The position numbers and the translations under genes are program-made. Of a stretch of DNA of 64,000 nucleotides, positions 1 through 8,465 are shown piece after piece (positions within the stretch are counted from its first letter, which is position 1; each line of letters begins with the position of its first letter). Under the pieces are notes generated by a model, which saw nothing but the letters and a program-made list of their open reading frames with translations, was not told the origin of the DNA and ran no database searches. Source of the DNA: Lysinibacillus sp. B2A1 (lineage in GTDB: Bacteria; Bacillota; Bacilli; Bacillales_A; Planococcaceae); the NCBI GenBank assembly GCA_002973635.1, contig CP027224.1, positions 2,738,501 to 2,802,500 on the forward strand, in the 5' to 3' direction.

Positions 1-182
1 GAGCTAGTGGTTGGTGGAAACTAGTGCAAAAGAATGGCGAATGGACTTCGGAGCTCTAATCCTGAATAAAGTATGGATTAGCGTTTGCCTACGTTATAAG
101 GCTTAGAGAGGGTCTTTATAGGAGACCAATGAAGGTGGCACCACGGCTTTTCCGTCCTTTTGTGATGGAAAGGCCTTTTTAT
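1..182 (+). promoter_or_regulatory. Tryptophan T-box leader with terminator (5' end cut by window edge)
   Basis: T-box leaders bind uncharged tRNA and then favour an antiterminator over a terminator. Seen here: the apical stem I hairpin (4-25, CTAGT paired with ACTAG around GGTTGGTGGAA), a specifier region where UGG (Trp codon, 42-44) precedes ACTTCGGAGC, the conserved T-box AGGTGGCACCACG at 133-145, and an overlapping terminator hairpin (about 144-175) followed by a T-run. The UGG specifier and downstream trpE/trpG agree that it senses tRNA-Trp. The promoter and stem I base lie before the window. A second UGG at 35-37 makes the exact specifier a choice, but both give Trp. Confidence 0.88.
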
Positions 183-474
183 TTTGATTCAGCAAATCTT
201 TCTTGTGCGAAAGCAAAGCGACAGCAACAGTTCTTTCCTGTGCGAAAGCGAAGCGACAGGTACAGAATACTTCCACCTCTAATGCGTTTTTTCGTATTGA
301 GCGGGCGTTTGTATGCACGGTGAATCAAGATAAGGCCTTTCGGCGGTTGTCACAAATTTTGAAGAGGAGCTTTTCGAGAGAGCCTCGAAAAAATCCGAAT
401 GCAATTACGTTGAGGCGTAATTGATATGTTTTAAGATGAAGAAGAGTAGAGCCTAGAGAAGGAGAGAAAGAATT
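183..474 (+). other. Long untranslated spacer between T-box terminator and trpE
   Basis: About 290 nt separate the T-box terminator from the trpE start, longer than usual. It contains two copies of a 23-nt repeat, a perfect 8-bp hairpin CAATTACG/CGTAATTG (about 401-422), and the trpE RBS GAAGGAGAG just before 475. Short ORFs here lack RBSs and overlap one another, so they are not called as genes. A similar CAATTACGCC...AATTG motif occurs at about 3974-3995 before yqgN, which suggests a dispersed short element. Confidence 0.6.
202..259 (+). repeat. Two direct copies of a 23-nt hairpin-like repeat
   Basis: Copies at 202-224 and 237-259 differ at two positions and share the core TGTGCGAAAGC.AAGCGACAG. 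Each copy can fold imperfectly because CTGT at one end pairs with ACAG at the other. The spacing is 35 nt start to start. It resembles a short dispersed intergenic repeat rather than a CRISPR, since only two copies exist and the intervening 12 nt is too short to be a spacer. Confidence 0.6.
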
Positions 475-1859
475 ATGACAGTTGAGCTTAGAACGTATAC
501 TATGAAGGTACTACAAGGGGATATGATGACGCCAATTTCCGTCTATCAATCACTTGAAGGAAAGCATAAAATGCTTTTCGAATCGTCAGCCAAGCATAAG
601 GAAAGTGGTCGATACTCATTTATCGCCGTCAATCCAATTGCAGAATTAATTGGCGATCAGAATGGTTATTCTTTTACCAAAGATTGTCATACAGAAAAGG
701 GGAGCGAAAATGTACTTGTTAAATTAAAGCAGGTAATGCCGTTCCATCAGGAGGACTATCCTTTCGCCTTTTTTGGGGGTGCCATTGGTTTCTTTGGATA
801 TGAAACCGCTTTTTATACAGAGAGAATAGGTGAATACTTACAGGATGATTTAGAAATGCCAGATATCCATATCTTTTTCTATGATACGTTTATTGTGTTT
901 GATCATTTAAAGCAAGAGATTACATTGGCAGCTATTGATTTATTTGCTGAGGGACGTTCTCTTGAAGAAATGAAAGATGAAATTACTAGGATTGAAGAAC
1001 AGTTATACGCAGGAGCGACGTTTGAGGAAATGCAGCTTGGAGAGCTAGATTTCAAGCCAATGATTGCAAAAGAGCAATTTATCGCATTGGTTGAACGTGC
1101 GAAACAGCATATTCTTAAAGGTGATATATTCCAAATTGTATTATCCCAACGCTTCACCTCATCCTTTACTGGAAATCCATTTGCTTTATATCGTCAATTA
1201 CGTACATCTAACCCTTCGCCCTATATGTTCTATATGGATTATGGAACGTACACTATTTTGGGCACTTCTCCAGAAAGTTTAGTGAAGGTAAAGGATCGTA
1301 GAGTAACGACAAATCCTATCGCTGGTACAAAGCCTAGGGGCAATCAGAGGAGCAGGATAAGGCAATTGCAGAGGGCTTATTAAATGATGAAAAAGAAATC
1401 GCTGAACATCGGATGTTAGTGGATCTAGGGCGTAACGATTTAGGACGAATTTCAAAAATTGGAACAGTGAAACTTGTAAAGTATATGAATATTGAGCGTT
1501 ATAAGCATGTTATGCATATCGTCTCAGAGGTTATTGGAGAATTACGTGAGGATGTGCATGTTTTAGATGTTCTCCGTGCCTGTCTGCCGGCAGGTACAGT
1601 ATCAGGTGCACCGAAAATTCGTGCTATGCAACTTATCAATGAGTTAGAACCCGTAAAGCGTGGTGTTTACGCTGGCGCAGTTGGCTATATTTCTACAACT
1701 GGGGATATGGATTTGGCACTAGCCATTCGTACGATGATTATTAAGGATCAACGTGCCCATGTTCAGGCAGGTGCAGGTATTGTGTACGACTCTGTGCCAT
1801 TGTCTGAATACGAGGAAACATTGAATAAAGCACGCGCGCTATTGGAGGTAAAAAAATGA
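475..1859 (+). pseudogene. trpE: Anthranilate synthase component I, frameshifted
   Basis: TrpE with TrpG converts chorismate and glutamine to anthranilate, the first step of tryptophan synthesis. The N-terminal half (475-1383) has the ES..H...GRYSFIAVNP region tied to Trp feedback binding. The C-terminal half (1413-1859 and upstream in that frame) has the chorismate-binding core ([32 protein letters not shown]). The two lie in different frames. Restoring one base near 1344 (GGCAAT|CAGAGG) yields a continuous protein of about 461 aa, normal for TrpE. The T-box upstream and the 4-nt overlap with trpG support trpE over pabB. Either a real inactivating deletion or a sequencing/assembly error; the sequence alone cannot tell. 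Confidence 0.85.
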
Positions 1860-2428
1860 TTTTACTAATCGATAACTATGATTCGTTTACTTATAATCTA
1901 TATCAGCAAATATCAATGCTTGGGAAGGAAGTAAAAGTAGTACGTAATGACGAGCTAACTGTAAGTGATATTGAAAGCATGCAGCCAGAGGCGATTATTT
2001 TATCCCCTGGTCCAGGAACGCCAACTGAAGCAGGAATAACAGTGGATGTAGTAAAAGAGCTGTACAAAAAATTTCCGATTTTAGGCATTTGTCTTGGACA
2101 TCAATCTATTGGGCAGGCTTTCGGAAGCAATATTGTGCAGGCTAAAAATATTATGCATGGTAAGCTATCTACACTTCAATATGAAAAAGTAGGTCTATTT
2201 GTACAATTAGACGGGGAAGTTGAGGTTATGCGCTACCATTCCCTTATTATTGAGCAGAGCACTCTACACGAGGAGTTTAACATTTTAGCAACCTCCAGTG
2301 ACGATGGCGAAATTATGGCAATACAACATAAAAATTATCCGCTTTTTGGTCTGCAATTCCACCCAGAATCTATTGGGACAGAAGAGGGCGGTCTCATGAT
2401 GAAAGAATTCTTAGAACAAATTTCATAA
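1856..2428 (+). CDS. trpG: Anthranilate synthase component II, glutamine amidotransferase
   Basis: 190 aa, full length for a class I glutamine amidotransferase subunit. It begins [14 protein letters not shown], has the oxyanion region SPGPGTP, the nucleophile cysteine in GICLGHQ (about residue 79) and the FHPES histidine/glutamate near the C-terminus. It supplies ammonia to TrpE. The start overlaps the trpE stop as ATGA, so the two are translationally coupled. In many Firmicutes this subunit also serves PabB, so it may stay useful even if trpE is broken. No other trp genes follow; a terminator comes directly after it. Confidence 0.9.
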   Translation: MILLIDNYDSFTYNLYQQISMLGKEVKVVRNDELTVSDIESMQPEAIILSPGPGTPTEAGITVDVVKELYKKFPILGICLGHQSIGQAFGSNIVQAKNIMHGKLSTLQYEKVGLFVQLDGEVEVMRYHSLIIEQSTLHEEFNILATSSDDGEIMAIQHKNYPLFGLQFHPESIGTEEGGLMMKEFLEQIS

Positions 2429-2438
2429 AGGAAATAGA

Positions 2439-2476
2439 AAAGGCTGTCACTAATATCTTTTATTGACAGCCTTTTC
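2439..2476. terminator. Bidirectional rho-independent terminator
   Basis: AAAGGCTGTCA and TGACAGCCTTTT form an 11-bp stem with an A-run before and a T-run after it. It lies between the convergent trpG and the minus-strand gene ending at 2481, so it can end both transcripts. Confidence 0.85.
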
Positions 2477-2480
2477 TTAT

Positions 2481-2975
2481 TTATTGTTTTTTTCCTGTAA
2501 TTAACTTTGCAATTTCCTCTAAGGACATTGAAGAATTGACCTCATAGGAACCAATTTGTAAGCTTCGTGCGTATTTTGCATTGGCAAGTAAGAGCTCCAT
2601 CTCCACACTATTGTCAATGATACCACCATCTTCTAGCTTTTTTGCTACTGTATATGGTGCCATGCCGCTATAAATTTGAAGCGTCATAGTAGCTACATTG
2701 TTAGAGCTGTCTACGGACTTATTTATGTCCTTCGATTCAGATGGTTTTGGCTTCTCGGTATTTTTCTCAGGAATTTGCTTTATTTGCTCCTTTAATGAAG
2801 CAATTTCTTGATTTGACTGTGCAAGCTTTTTTTGAAGTTCCTCTACTTGCTCCCCATTTGAGGAAGCTTTTGTAGGTAGACCGATGTTGAAATCGAAGCG
2901 AGCAGCTAAAGCTAGTAACGCTCCCACAAGAAATAAGGCAATGCCAAATGCGCGGATTGCAGACTTATTCATCAA
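2481..2975 (-). CDS. Membrane-anchored MltG-N-terminal-like protein without catalytic domain
   Basis: 164 aa. One N-terminal membrane segment (about 8-25), a coiled-coil stretch (about 40-68), a low-complexity K/P/S/E linker, then a C-terminal module (about 95-164) of the form IYSGMAPYTVAKKLEDGGII...IGSYEV...SLEEIAKLITG. That module resembles the LysM-like N-terminal domain of YceG/MltG endolytic transglycosylases, but the catalytic domain that should follow is absent. Probably an outward-facing wall-associated protein of unknown role. The stop of the upstream minus-strand gene (2976) abuts its start, so the two form an operon. Confidence 0.65.
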   Translation of the reverse strand: MMNKSAIRAFGIALFLVGALLALAARFDFNIGLPTKASSNGEQVEELQKKLAQSNQEIASLKEQIKQIPEKNTEKPKPSESKDINKSVDSSNNVATMTLQIYSGMAPYTVAKKLEDGGIIDNSVEMELLLANAKYARSLQIGSYEVNSSMSLEEIAKLITGKKQ

Positions 2976-3428
2976 TTATCGACCTCCGTTTGCAATCACT
3001 TGTCTGACTTGTTCCTCAGTTAAATTAGAGCGAATACTTATATCTGCTACGGACATACCCTGCTTATTAAGTTCAAGCACCTGACTTACAATAATTTGAT
3101 GGATGGGTTTTGTTTTGGTAGCTGCTTGTCCATTTTTTGATACTTGAGCTGCTTGTTGCACAGCTTGCATGACCTGTTGAACCTTTGGATTTGAAACTGA
3201 GTTATTTATTGATGACGGTGTTTTAACCTGAAACTCAGGCTCAAGCAGTAGTTCTTCTTCGACAATTTTAAGTCGTCGCTTTAAATTGTTGGTTTCCTGG
3301 AAAATAGAGATCGATAATTCTTCTACGTCCTGTTCGACTTTTTTTACATTATTTTTGAAAAAGAACGATACAATAATTAGAACAATGCCTACACTCATAA
3401 GTATGATGGATAAATCCAATAGTTTCAC
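2976..3428 (-). CDS. SwrB/DUF6115-like membrane-anchored coiled-coil protein
   Basis: 150 aa. An N-terminal membrane helix (about 5-24), a charged coiled coil (about 28-62), a flexible Q/S/A-rich linker, and a C-terminal HTH-like stretch (about 108-148, VLELNKQGMSVADISIRSNLTEEQVRQVI). This plan resembles the SwrB/YlxL group of Bacillus, small membrane-tethered proteins with a helix-turn-helix-like tail; the assignment is by architecture only. First gene of a two-gene minus-strand unit. Confidence 0.5.
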   Translation of the reverse strand: MKLLDLSIILMSVGIVLIIVSFFFKNNVKKVEQDVEELSISIFQETNNLKRRLKIVEEELLLEPEFQVKTPSSINNSVSNPKVQQVMQAVQQAAQVSKNGQAATKTKPIHQIIVSQVLELNKQGMSVADISIRSNLTEEQVRQVIANGGR

Positions 3429-3710
3429 CTCATTAAAGTATGTAATTATCCCGCATAAACGTGCAGTAATTTATTGAGGCCAACACGATGTTGGTCACAC
3501 AAGCGTGTACGCAGGATGAGAAGTGCTTAGCTTAACAATCAGTGGAGAATGAGGAATATCCCATTGATTGAAGTTTCACTTTATAAGATATTTTACCATA
3601 TGCAAACTTAATATGAAATGAAGGTAGATTTTTTTTCAGTTTGTGTTATAATAGGTTAGTCGTATAAATCATGCTCAAATTTAAATTCTTGATATAGAGT
3701 GGGAGGGTTA
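3429..3710. promoter_or_regulatory. Divergent intergenic region upstream of rpmG
   Basis: 282 nt between the minus-strand pair and rpmG. It holds a hairpin GGCCAACA...TGTTGGTC (about 3478-3496) of unknown role, a good -10 box TATAAT (about 3646-3651) for rpmG with a weak T-rich -35, and the RBS GGGAGGG at about 3701-3707. No coding sequence is visible. Confidence 0.5.
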
Positions 3711-3863
3711 ATGATGCGCGTAAACATTACTTTAGCTTGCACAGATTGCGGCGAACGTAACTACATTTCTAAAAAGAACAAGCGTAACAATCCAGAGCGT
3801 CTTGAACTTAAAAAATATTGCTCTCGCGAGAAGAAATACACTCTTCACCGTGAAACTAAGTAA
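3711..3863 (+). CDS. rpmG: 50S ribosomal protein L33
   Basis: 50 aa (49 if the second ATG at 3714 is used, the usual L33 length). It reads [21 protein letters not shown] and ends [10 protein letters not shown], unmistakable L33, a small zinc-ribbon-type protein of the large subunit. A CxxC pair and one further cysteine are present; the usual fourth cysteine is replaced (C-S-R-E). RBS GGGAGGG lies 3 to 6 nt upstream depending on the start, favouring ATG 3714. Same position as rpmGA in the B. subtilis yqg region. Confidence 0.93.
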   Translation: MMRVNITLACTDCGERNYISKKNKRNNPERLELKKYCSREKKYTLHRETK

Positions 3864-3872
3864 TCGCTCATT

Positions 3873-3905
3873 AAGCCAAAACCACAAGTGGTTTTGGCTT
3901 TCTTC
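3873..3905 (+). terminator. Rho-independent terminator after rpmG
   Basis: AAGCCAAAACCAC and GTGGTTTTGGCTT form a 13-bp stem with a 2-nt loop followed by TTCTTC. It makes rpmG largely monocistronic. Confidence 0.85.
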
Positions 3906-4015
3906 ATTATTTTATCTTCATTAAGAAGAAGAATGTGGATGAGTTTTTTTCAATGGGCATCCAAAAACCAAAACAATTACGCCTAGGGGAAATTGATTAG
4001 GGGAGGTAGCTTGGC

Positions 4016-4600
4016 ATGGATAAAACAACATTACGAAACAAGGTAAAGGAAGCGCTTGCAACTATGAGTGAAGCAGCTTATCATGAGCAGTCTTTAGCTA
4101 TAGTAAAAAAAGTGCTACAGGAACCATATATAATAGAGGCAAATACGATTGGTATTACCATTTCCAATAAACCAGAAGTCGACACGCTTCATCTTATTGA
4201 CGAATTATGGAATCTTGGTAAAAAAGTTGCTGTTCCAAAATGTAACCCAAAAACAAGAGAAATGACATTTCACGTTATTAATTCTTTTGAACAGCTAGAA
4301 ACTGTGTATATGCATTTGCGTGAGCCGATTCCAGATAAATGTGAGTTTGTTGACGCAAATGAGATGAATGTTCTACTTGTTCCAGGTGTTGTTTTTGATC
4401 AATATGGCTATCGAATAGGCTATGGCGGTGGTTATTATGACCGCTATGTATTAAACTATAAAAAGGGTAAGCTCATGTCATTGCTATTTGACGAGCAGCT
4501 AGTTGATCGTGTTCCTACAGAAGGACATGATTGCCCAGTAGATATCATTGTGACCCCCACAATACGTATAGATTGTGTTGCGCAACGAGGAGCGAATTAA
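4016..4600 (+). CDS. yqgN: 5-formyltetrahydrofolate cyclo-ligase
   Basis: 194 aa, typical length. The enzyme uses ATP to close 5-formyl-THF to 5,10-methenyl-THF and so salvages the folate pool in the cytoplasm. Visible hallmarks are the N-terminal K..LR.K (K3, R7), the LLVPGVVFDQYGYRIGYGGGYYDRY block (about 120-142) forming the folate/Mg-ATP site, and the closing VDIIVTP motif. RBS GGGGAGGT precedes 4016. One nucleotide separates its stop from yqgQ, so they are co-transcribed. Confidence 0.92.
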   Translation: MDKTTLRNKVKEALATMSEAAYHEQSLAIVKKVLQEPYIIEANTIGITISNKPEVDTLHLIDELWNLGKKVAVPKCNPKTREMTFHVINSFEQLETVYMHLREPIPDKCEFVDANEMNVLLVPGVVFDQYGYRIGYGGGYYDRYVLNYKKGKLMSLLFDEQLVDRVPTEGHDCPVDIIVTPTIRIDCVAQRGAN

Positions 4601-4601
4601 A

Positions 4602-4814
4602 ATGGATAAAATGCTAGATATTTATGAATTATTAAAAACATATGGTACTTATATTTATACACGTGATCCTATTGGAGATTTAATGCTAATGGAGGATGAA
4701 ATTCGTGAATTATATAAAGCAAATGTGCTAGATAGTAAAGATTACCAAATGGCGTTGTTACTAATTCGACAAGAAACTACAAAACTTCGTATGAAAGAAA
4801 ATAATCAATCATGA
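4602..4814 (+). CDS. yqgQ: YqgQ-family small protein
   Basis: 70 aa, beginning MDKMLDIYELLKTYGTYIYTRDPIGDLMLMEDEI, characteristic of the conserved Firmicute YqgQ family (function not established). ATG 4602 is chosen because GAGG sits about 8-12 nt upstream, inside the end of yqgN; an upstream alternative start has no RBS. Position after yqgN matches B. subtilis. Confidence 0.88.
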   Translation: MDKMLDIYELLKTYGTYIYTRDPIGDLMLMEDEIRELYKANVLDSKDYQMALLLIRQETTKLRMKENNQS

Positions 4815-4874
4815 TTAAAAGATTATGAAATTGGGTATTGTAAAAATAGTGTAACATGTTTGTAATATTCTAAG

Positions 4875-4900
4875 AAACAGTGGCTTTCCACTGTTTTTAT
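4875..4900 (+). terminator. Rho-independent terminator after yqgN-yqgQ
   Basis: AAACAGTGG and CCACTGTTT pair around a CTTT loop and are followed by a T-rich run. The remaining ~190 nt before the next gene are AT-rich with no gene visible. Confidence 0.85.
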
Positions 4901-5092
4901 GATTTTATGAAACTTTTTACAATGCAAAACGTATATATAAGTATCCAGCGCATAGAAGAGTAGAAGAATGGTTTTCTAAAAATATATCTGTTGATTATCT
5001 GTAAAAAAAGGATTAAGATATATTTTGTTTCAGTAACAAATTGTTAAAAATTATTATTTTTTTGTGTAAGAAAAGTAGGGAGGATGTTAGGA

Positions 5093-6988
5093 ATGAAATC
5101 AATTAAGTGGCCTAAACATTCATTTATGATACTAGCAATTGTAGCAACTTGGATAAAAACGGTCATTGTTTATCACACAAGCTTTGAGATGAAAATTGAA
5201 AATGCGATGCAACAATTTATCTTGTTTATTAATCCATTAAGTTTCTTACTGTTTGCTTATGGATTAGCGTTGTTCTTTAAATCAACAAAGACTAAAAATC
5301 GATATATTATAACTGTCAGTGTTCTTTTGTCAATTGTCTTATATGGTAATGTGGCGTTCTATCGTTTCTACAATGACTTTATTACCTTACCGGTATTATT
5401 CCAAACAAGTAATTTCGGTGATTTAGGAACGTCTGTGGCAGCGATTGTAAGCCCGTGGGATTTATTGTATTTTATTGATGTACTAATTCTAATTTTAGCT
5501 AATAAATATGTACCTAGAATGAAAGAAGCAGTAAAGGTTAACGTGGAATTCCGTCGTGCGTTCTTCGTGTTAGCGATTGCTATGTCTTTCTTAAACTTAG
5601 GGCTAGCAGAAACAGAGCGTCCGCAACTATTAACACGTAGCTTTGATCGCGAGTTACTTGTGAAAAATATTGGTACGTACAACTATCACCTGTACGATAT
5701 TTATATTCAATCAAAATCTTCTGCTCAACGTGCATTAGCGGATGGTAGTGAATTAGTAGAAGTGAATAACTATATTCGCTCTAACCAGGCAGCCATTAAC
5801 CCTGAAATGTTTGGTAAATACAAAGGACGTAACTTAATTGTTGTGTCAATGGAATCTTTACAAAACTTTGTCATTAATAATCAGATGGATGGTCATGAAG
5901 TTACACCATTCTTAAATTCTTTAACAAAAGATAAAGATACGTTTTATTTCAGTAATTTCTACCATCAAACGGGCTTAGGAAAAACGTCTGACTCAGAGTT
6001 TATTTTAGAAAACTCCTTGTTCGGCTTAGGCCGTGGTGCAGTATTCTTCACTCATGGTGGAAATACGTATAACTCAATGGCTGAGCGTCTTGGAGAAAAC
6101 GGCTACTTTACAAATGTCATGCATCCAAATAATAAATCATTCTGGAACCGTGACATGATGTATCAATCTTTAAATATCGATAAATTCTATGATATAGATT
6201 CATATACGATTGGTGAAGGGCAAGCTGTCAACTGGGGGATGAAAGATGTCCCATTTGTAGAGCAATCTGCAGCATTGATGAAAGATATGCCACAGCCATT
6301 CTATTCTCGACTAATTACATTAACGAACCATTATCCATTTACATTGGATCCAGATGATGTCATGATTCCTGAATATACTTCAAATTCAGGTACTTTAAAT
6401 CGCTACTTCCAAACAGTTCGTTATATGGACGAAGCACTTAAAGACTTCTTCCAAAGTTTAAAAGATCAAGGTGTATACGATAACTCTATTATTGTAATGT
6501 ATGGTGACCATTATGGTATTTCAGAAAACCATAACAAGGCAATGGCACAGTATTTAGGAAAAGAAAGTATTACACCATTTGATAATGCACTGCTACAAGA
6601 AGTTCCTTTATTCATCCATATCCCTGGAGCTGGCGATGGTAAAGAAATGAATGAGGTAGCTGGACAAATGGATTTACGTCCAACAATCTTACACCTTCTT
6701 GGCGTTGAAACGTCAAAAGATATGCAAATGGGCGCAGACTTATTCTCACCAGAGCATGAAGACTTTGTTGTGTTCCGCGACGGTCGATTTATAACAGATA
6801 AATATGTTTATGCTGGTGAAGCTTGCTATGACAAAGCTACAGGTGAAGAGGTTGATGGCGAGCCATGTCAGCCATACGCTGATCGTGCCACAATGGAATT
6901 AGAAAATTCTGATGCCATCATCAACGGTGACTTGCTTCGATTCTATGATGAAAAGACTGGTAATTTGAAACAAGATGCTGTGAAATAA
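5093..6988 (+). CDS. yqgS: Lipoteichoic acid synthase family protein (YqgS-like)
   Basis: 631 aa, the normal length of type I LTA synthases, which polymerise glycerol phosphate from phosphatidylglycerol on the outer membrane face. About five N-terminal membrane helices (to ~200) precede an extracellular sulfatase-fold domain. Metal/catalytic motifs are SMES (about 253), the catalytic threonine in GLGKTSDSE (about 298) and the YGDHYG metal site (about 470). ATG 5093 is preferred to ATG 5084 because GGGAGG at 5078-5083 abuts the earlier codon but lies 9 nt from 5093. Position after yqgQ matches B. subtilis yqgS rather than the main ltaS, so it may be one of several paralogs. Confidence 0.9.
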   Translation: MKSIKWPKHSFMILAIVATWIKTVIVYHTSFEMKIENAMQQFILFINPLSFLLFAYGLALFFKSTKTKNRYIITVSVLLSIVLYGNVAFYRFYNDFITLPVLFQTSNFGDLGTSVAAIVSPWDLLYFIDVLILILANKYVPRMKEAVKVNVEFRRAFFVLAIAMSFLNLGLAETERPQLLTRSFDRELLVKNIGTYNYHLYDIYIQSKSSAQRALADGSELVEVNNYIRSNQAAINPEMFGKYKGRNLIVVSMESLQNFVINNQMDGHEVTPFLNSLTKDKDTFYFSNFYHQTGLGKTSDSEFILENSLFGLGRGAVFFTHGGNTYNSMAERLGENGYFTNVMHPNNKSFWNRDMMYQSLNIDKFYDIDSYTIGEGQAVNWGMKDVPFVEQSAALMKDMPQPFYSRLITLTNHYPFTLDPDDVMIPEYTSNSGTLNRYFQTVRYMDEALKDFFQSLKDQGVYDNSIIVMYGDHYGISENHNKAMAQYLGKESITPFDNALLQEVPLFIHIPGAGDGKEMNEVAGQMDLRPTILHLLGVETSKDMQMGADLFSPEHEDFVVFRDGRFITDKYVYAGEACYDKATGEEVDGEPCQPYADRATMELENSDAIINGDLLRFYDEKTGNLKQDAVK

Positions 6989-6992
6989 CTGA

Positions 6993-7026
6993 AAGAGGGA
7001 TCTCTGTTTATGGAGATTTCTTTTTT
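6993..7026 (+). terminator. Terminator after yqgS
   Basis: GATCTC...GGAGATTTC form an imperfect short stem followed by TTTTTTA. Moderate quality. Confidence 0.6.
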
Positions 7027-7293
7027 ATGTTTAATCAACTTATGGAAAAGATTGCTGGTTAGGTAGAACAGCAATTTTTCTCGGGTAGCGGGAAAAACTG
7101 CCCAGGTGAGGGGAAAACTGCTCGTGTGGCGAAGGAATCGCTCAGGTAGTGAAGGAAATTGGTCTTCTGTCAAGAAAGTGGACATAAAAAAGTGAGAGCT
7201 TCAAAGCTACCGCACTGCGTTTGGTGGGCAATGGAAGTCAATTGTTCAAAGAGCTTGAACAATTGATTTCCATCGCTTGAAACGGTTTTGAGA

Positions 7294-8172
7294 TTAACTT
7301 GCGTGTTTCTGAAACGTTAAGCGTTCAAATTGGTTCGGTGAACGATAGCCAAGGGTCGAATGTCTTCTATGTTCATTATAAAAATTAGAAATATAACCAT
7401 TTATCGCTTTGAAGGCTGCTTTCTTTGTTTGGAATTTTTGGCGATAAATCATTTCTTTTTTTATGGTCGCATGAAACGATTCAATGCAGGCATTGTCATA
7501 CGGATCACCTTTTTTACTCATACTAATTTGGCAACCATGCTTTTTTAAAAGTTCGATATATTCCGTTGAACAGTATTGCGCCCCACGGTCTGAATGATGA
7601 ATGAGTCCTTTTTTTGGTCGGCGTATGAAGAACGCTTTTTTCAAAGCTATTAACACTAAATCTACTTTCATATGATCGGCCATTTCCCACGCTACAATTT
7701 TACGAGAATACAGATCCATAATACTCGCTAAATACACCCATCCCTCCAGCGTTCGGATATAGGTAATATCAGCGACCCATACTTGATCTGGTTCTTCCAC
7801 ATAAAACATGCGTTTCAGTATATTCGGATACACCAGTGCGTCATGATTTGAATCTGTTGTCGTCACATAGCTTCTCGGCTGTGTTGCGCACAGTTCCAGT
7901 CCTCGCATGATGTTTGCCACTGTTTTTTGTGAAAGAGGATAACCCCATTCCAACAGATCTTTATGTACTCGCGGGCTGCCATACGTACCATAGCTTTCAT
8001 GAAACGATTGTTTAATTTTTTGTGTAACTTTCATTTTATATTCTTCTTTTTCTGTTATCGGTGCTGCCTGTTTTGCCAGCCATTTATAATAGCCACTCGT
8101 CGACACTTTTAAAACGCGGCACATCTTTACAATCGAAAACTCCTGTTTATGCGCTTCAATAAATTCAAACAC
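7294..8172 (-). CDS. IS3-family transposase OrfB (DDE integrase)
   Basis: 292 aa from a GTG start. An HTH_21-like N-terminal region (SFHESYGTYGSPRVHKDL) leads into an rve integrase core with the catalytic triad: D in WVADITYI, D in HHSDRGAQY and E in YDNACIESF. The frame stays open upstream of the GTG and joins orfA after a -1 slip at the A6G run (about 8205-8211), giving ...KKGDAHLCQKPAVVFEF. The active transposase is therefore probably the OrfAB fusion made by programmed frameshifting, as in other IS3 elements. Confidence 0.9.
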   Translation of the reverse strand: MFEFIEAHKQEFSIVKMCRVLKVSTSGYYKWLAKQAAPITEKEEYKMKVTQKIKQSFHESYGTYGSPRVHKDLLEWGYPLSQKTVANIMRGLELCATQPRSYVTTTDSNHDALVYPNILKRMFYVEEPDQVWVADITYIRTLEGWVYLASIMDLYSRKIVAWEMADHMKVDLVLIALKKAFFIRRPKKGLIHHSDRGAQYCSTEYIELLKKHGCQISMSKKGDPYDNACIESFHATIKKEMIYRQKFQTKKAAFKAINGYISNFYNEHRRHSTLGYRSPNQFERLTFQKHAS

Positions 8173-8465
8173 TACTGCGGGTTTTTGGCAAAGATGTGCA
8201 TCGCCTTTTTTAGAATGGCATTCTCCTCTTCTACGTCACGAAGTTTCTTTTCATAAGTTGCTTCTAACTTCTTTAGCTCCGAAGGGGTTATATATTTTAC
8301 GTCGCCATTTTCTTGCTTTTTTCCATCACGATACTTTTTTACCCAGCGATGAATAGAAGATTCCCCAAGCCCTAATTCATACGATAATTCTGTTACTTTT
8401 CGATTTTCTTCTACTACTAATTTCACAACATAATCACGATATTCTTGGGTTATTTTTTTAGTCAT
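8172..8465 (-). CDS. IS3-family transposase OrfA
   Basis: 97 aa, starting MTKKITQEYRDYVVKLVVEE. It has an HTH of the transposase_8 type (VTELSYELGLGESSIHRWVKKY) and a C-terminal leucine-zipper-like coiled coil (LKKLEATYEKKLRDVEEENAILKKA) used for dimerisation. The ATG at 8465 is chosen because the upstream extension to 8612 would run out of the element into flanking repeats. The stop overlaps the orfB GTG. Confidence 0.88.
   Translation of the reverse strand: MTKKITQEYRDYVVKLVVEENRKVTELSYELGLGESSIHRWVKKYRDGKKQENGDVKYITPSELKKLEATYEKKLRDVEEENAILKKAMHIFAKNPQ

Noticed and set aside
129..424. Three overlapping short ORFs in the trp leader
   Set aside because: They overlap the T-box, terminator and repeats, have no RBS, and owe their length to the repeats.
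475..1859. pabB (aminodeoxychorismate synthase) instead of trpE
   Set aside because: The Trp-specific T-box and the ES...GRYS feedback-site region in the N-terminus favour trpE.
7027..7172. Possible CRISPR array
   Set aside because: The ~22-24 nt units are degenerate and contiguous with no unique spacers, and no cas genes are near.
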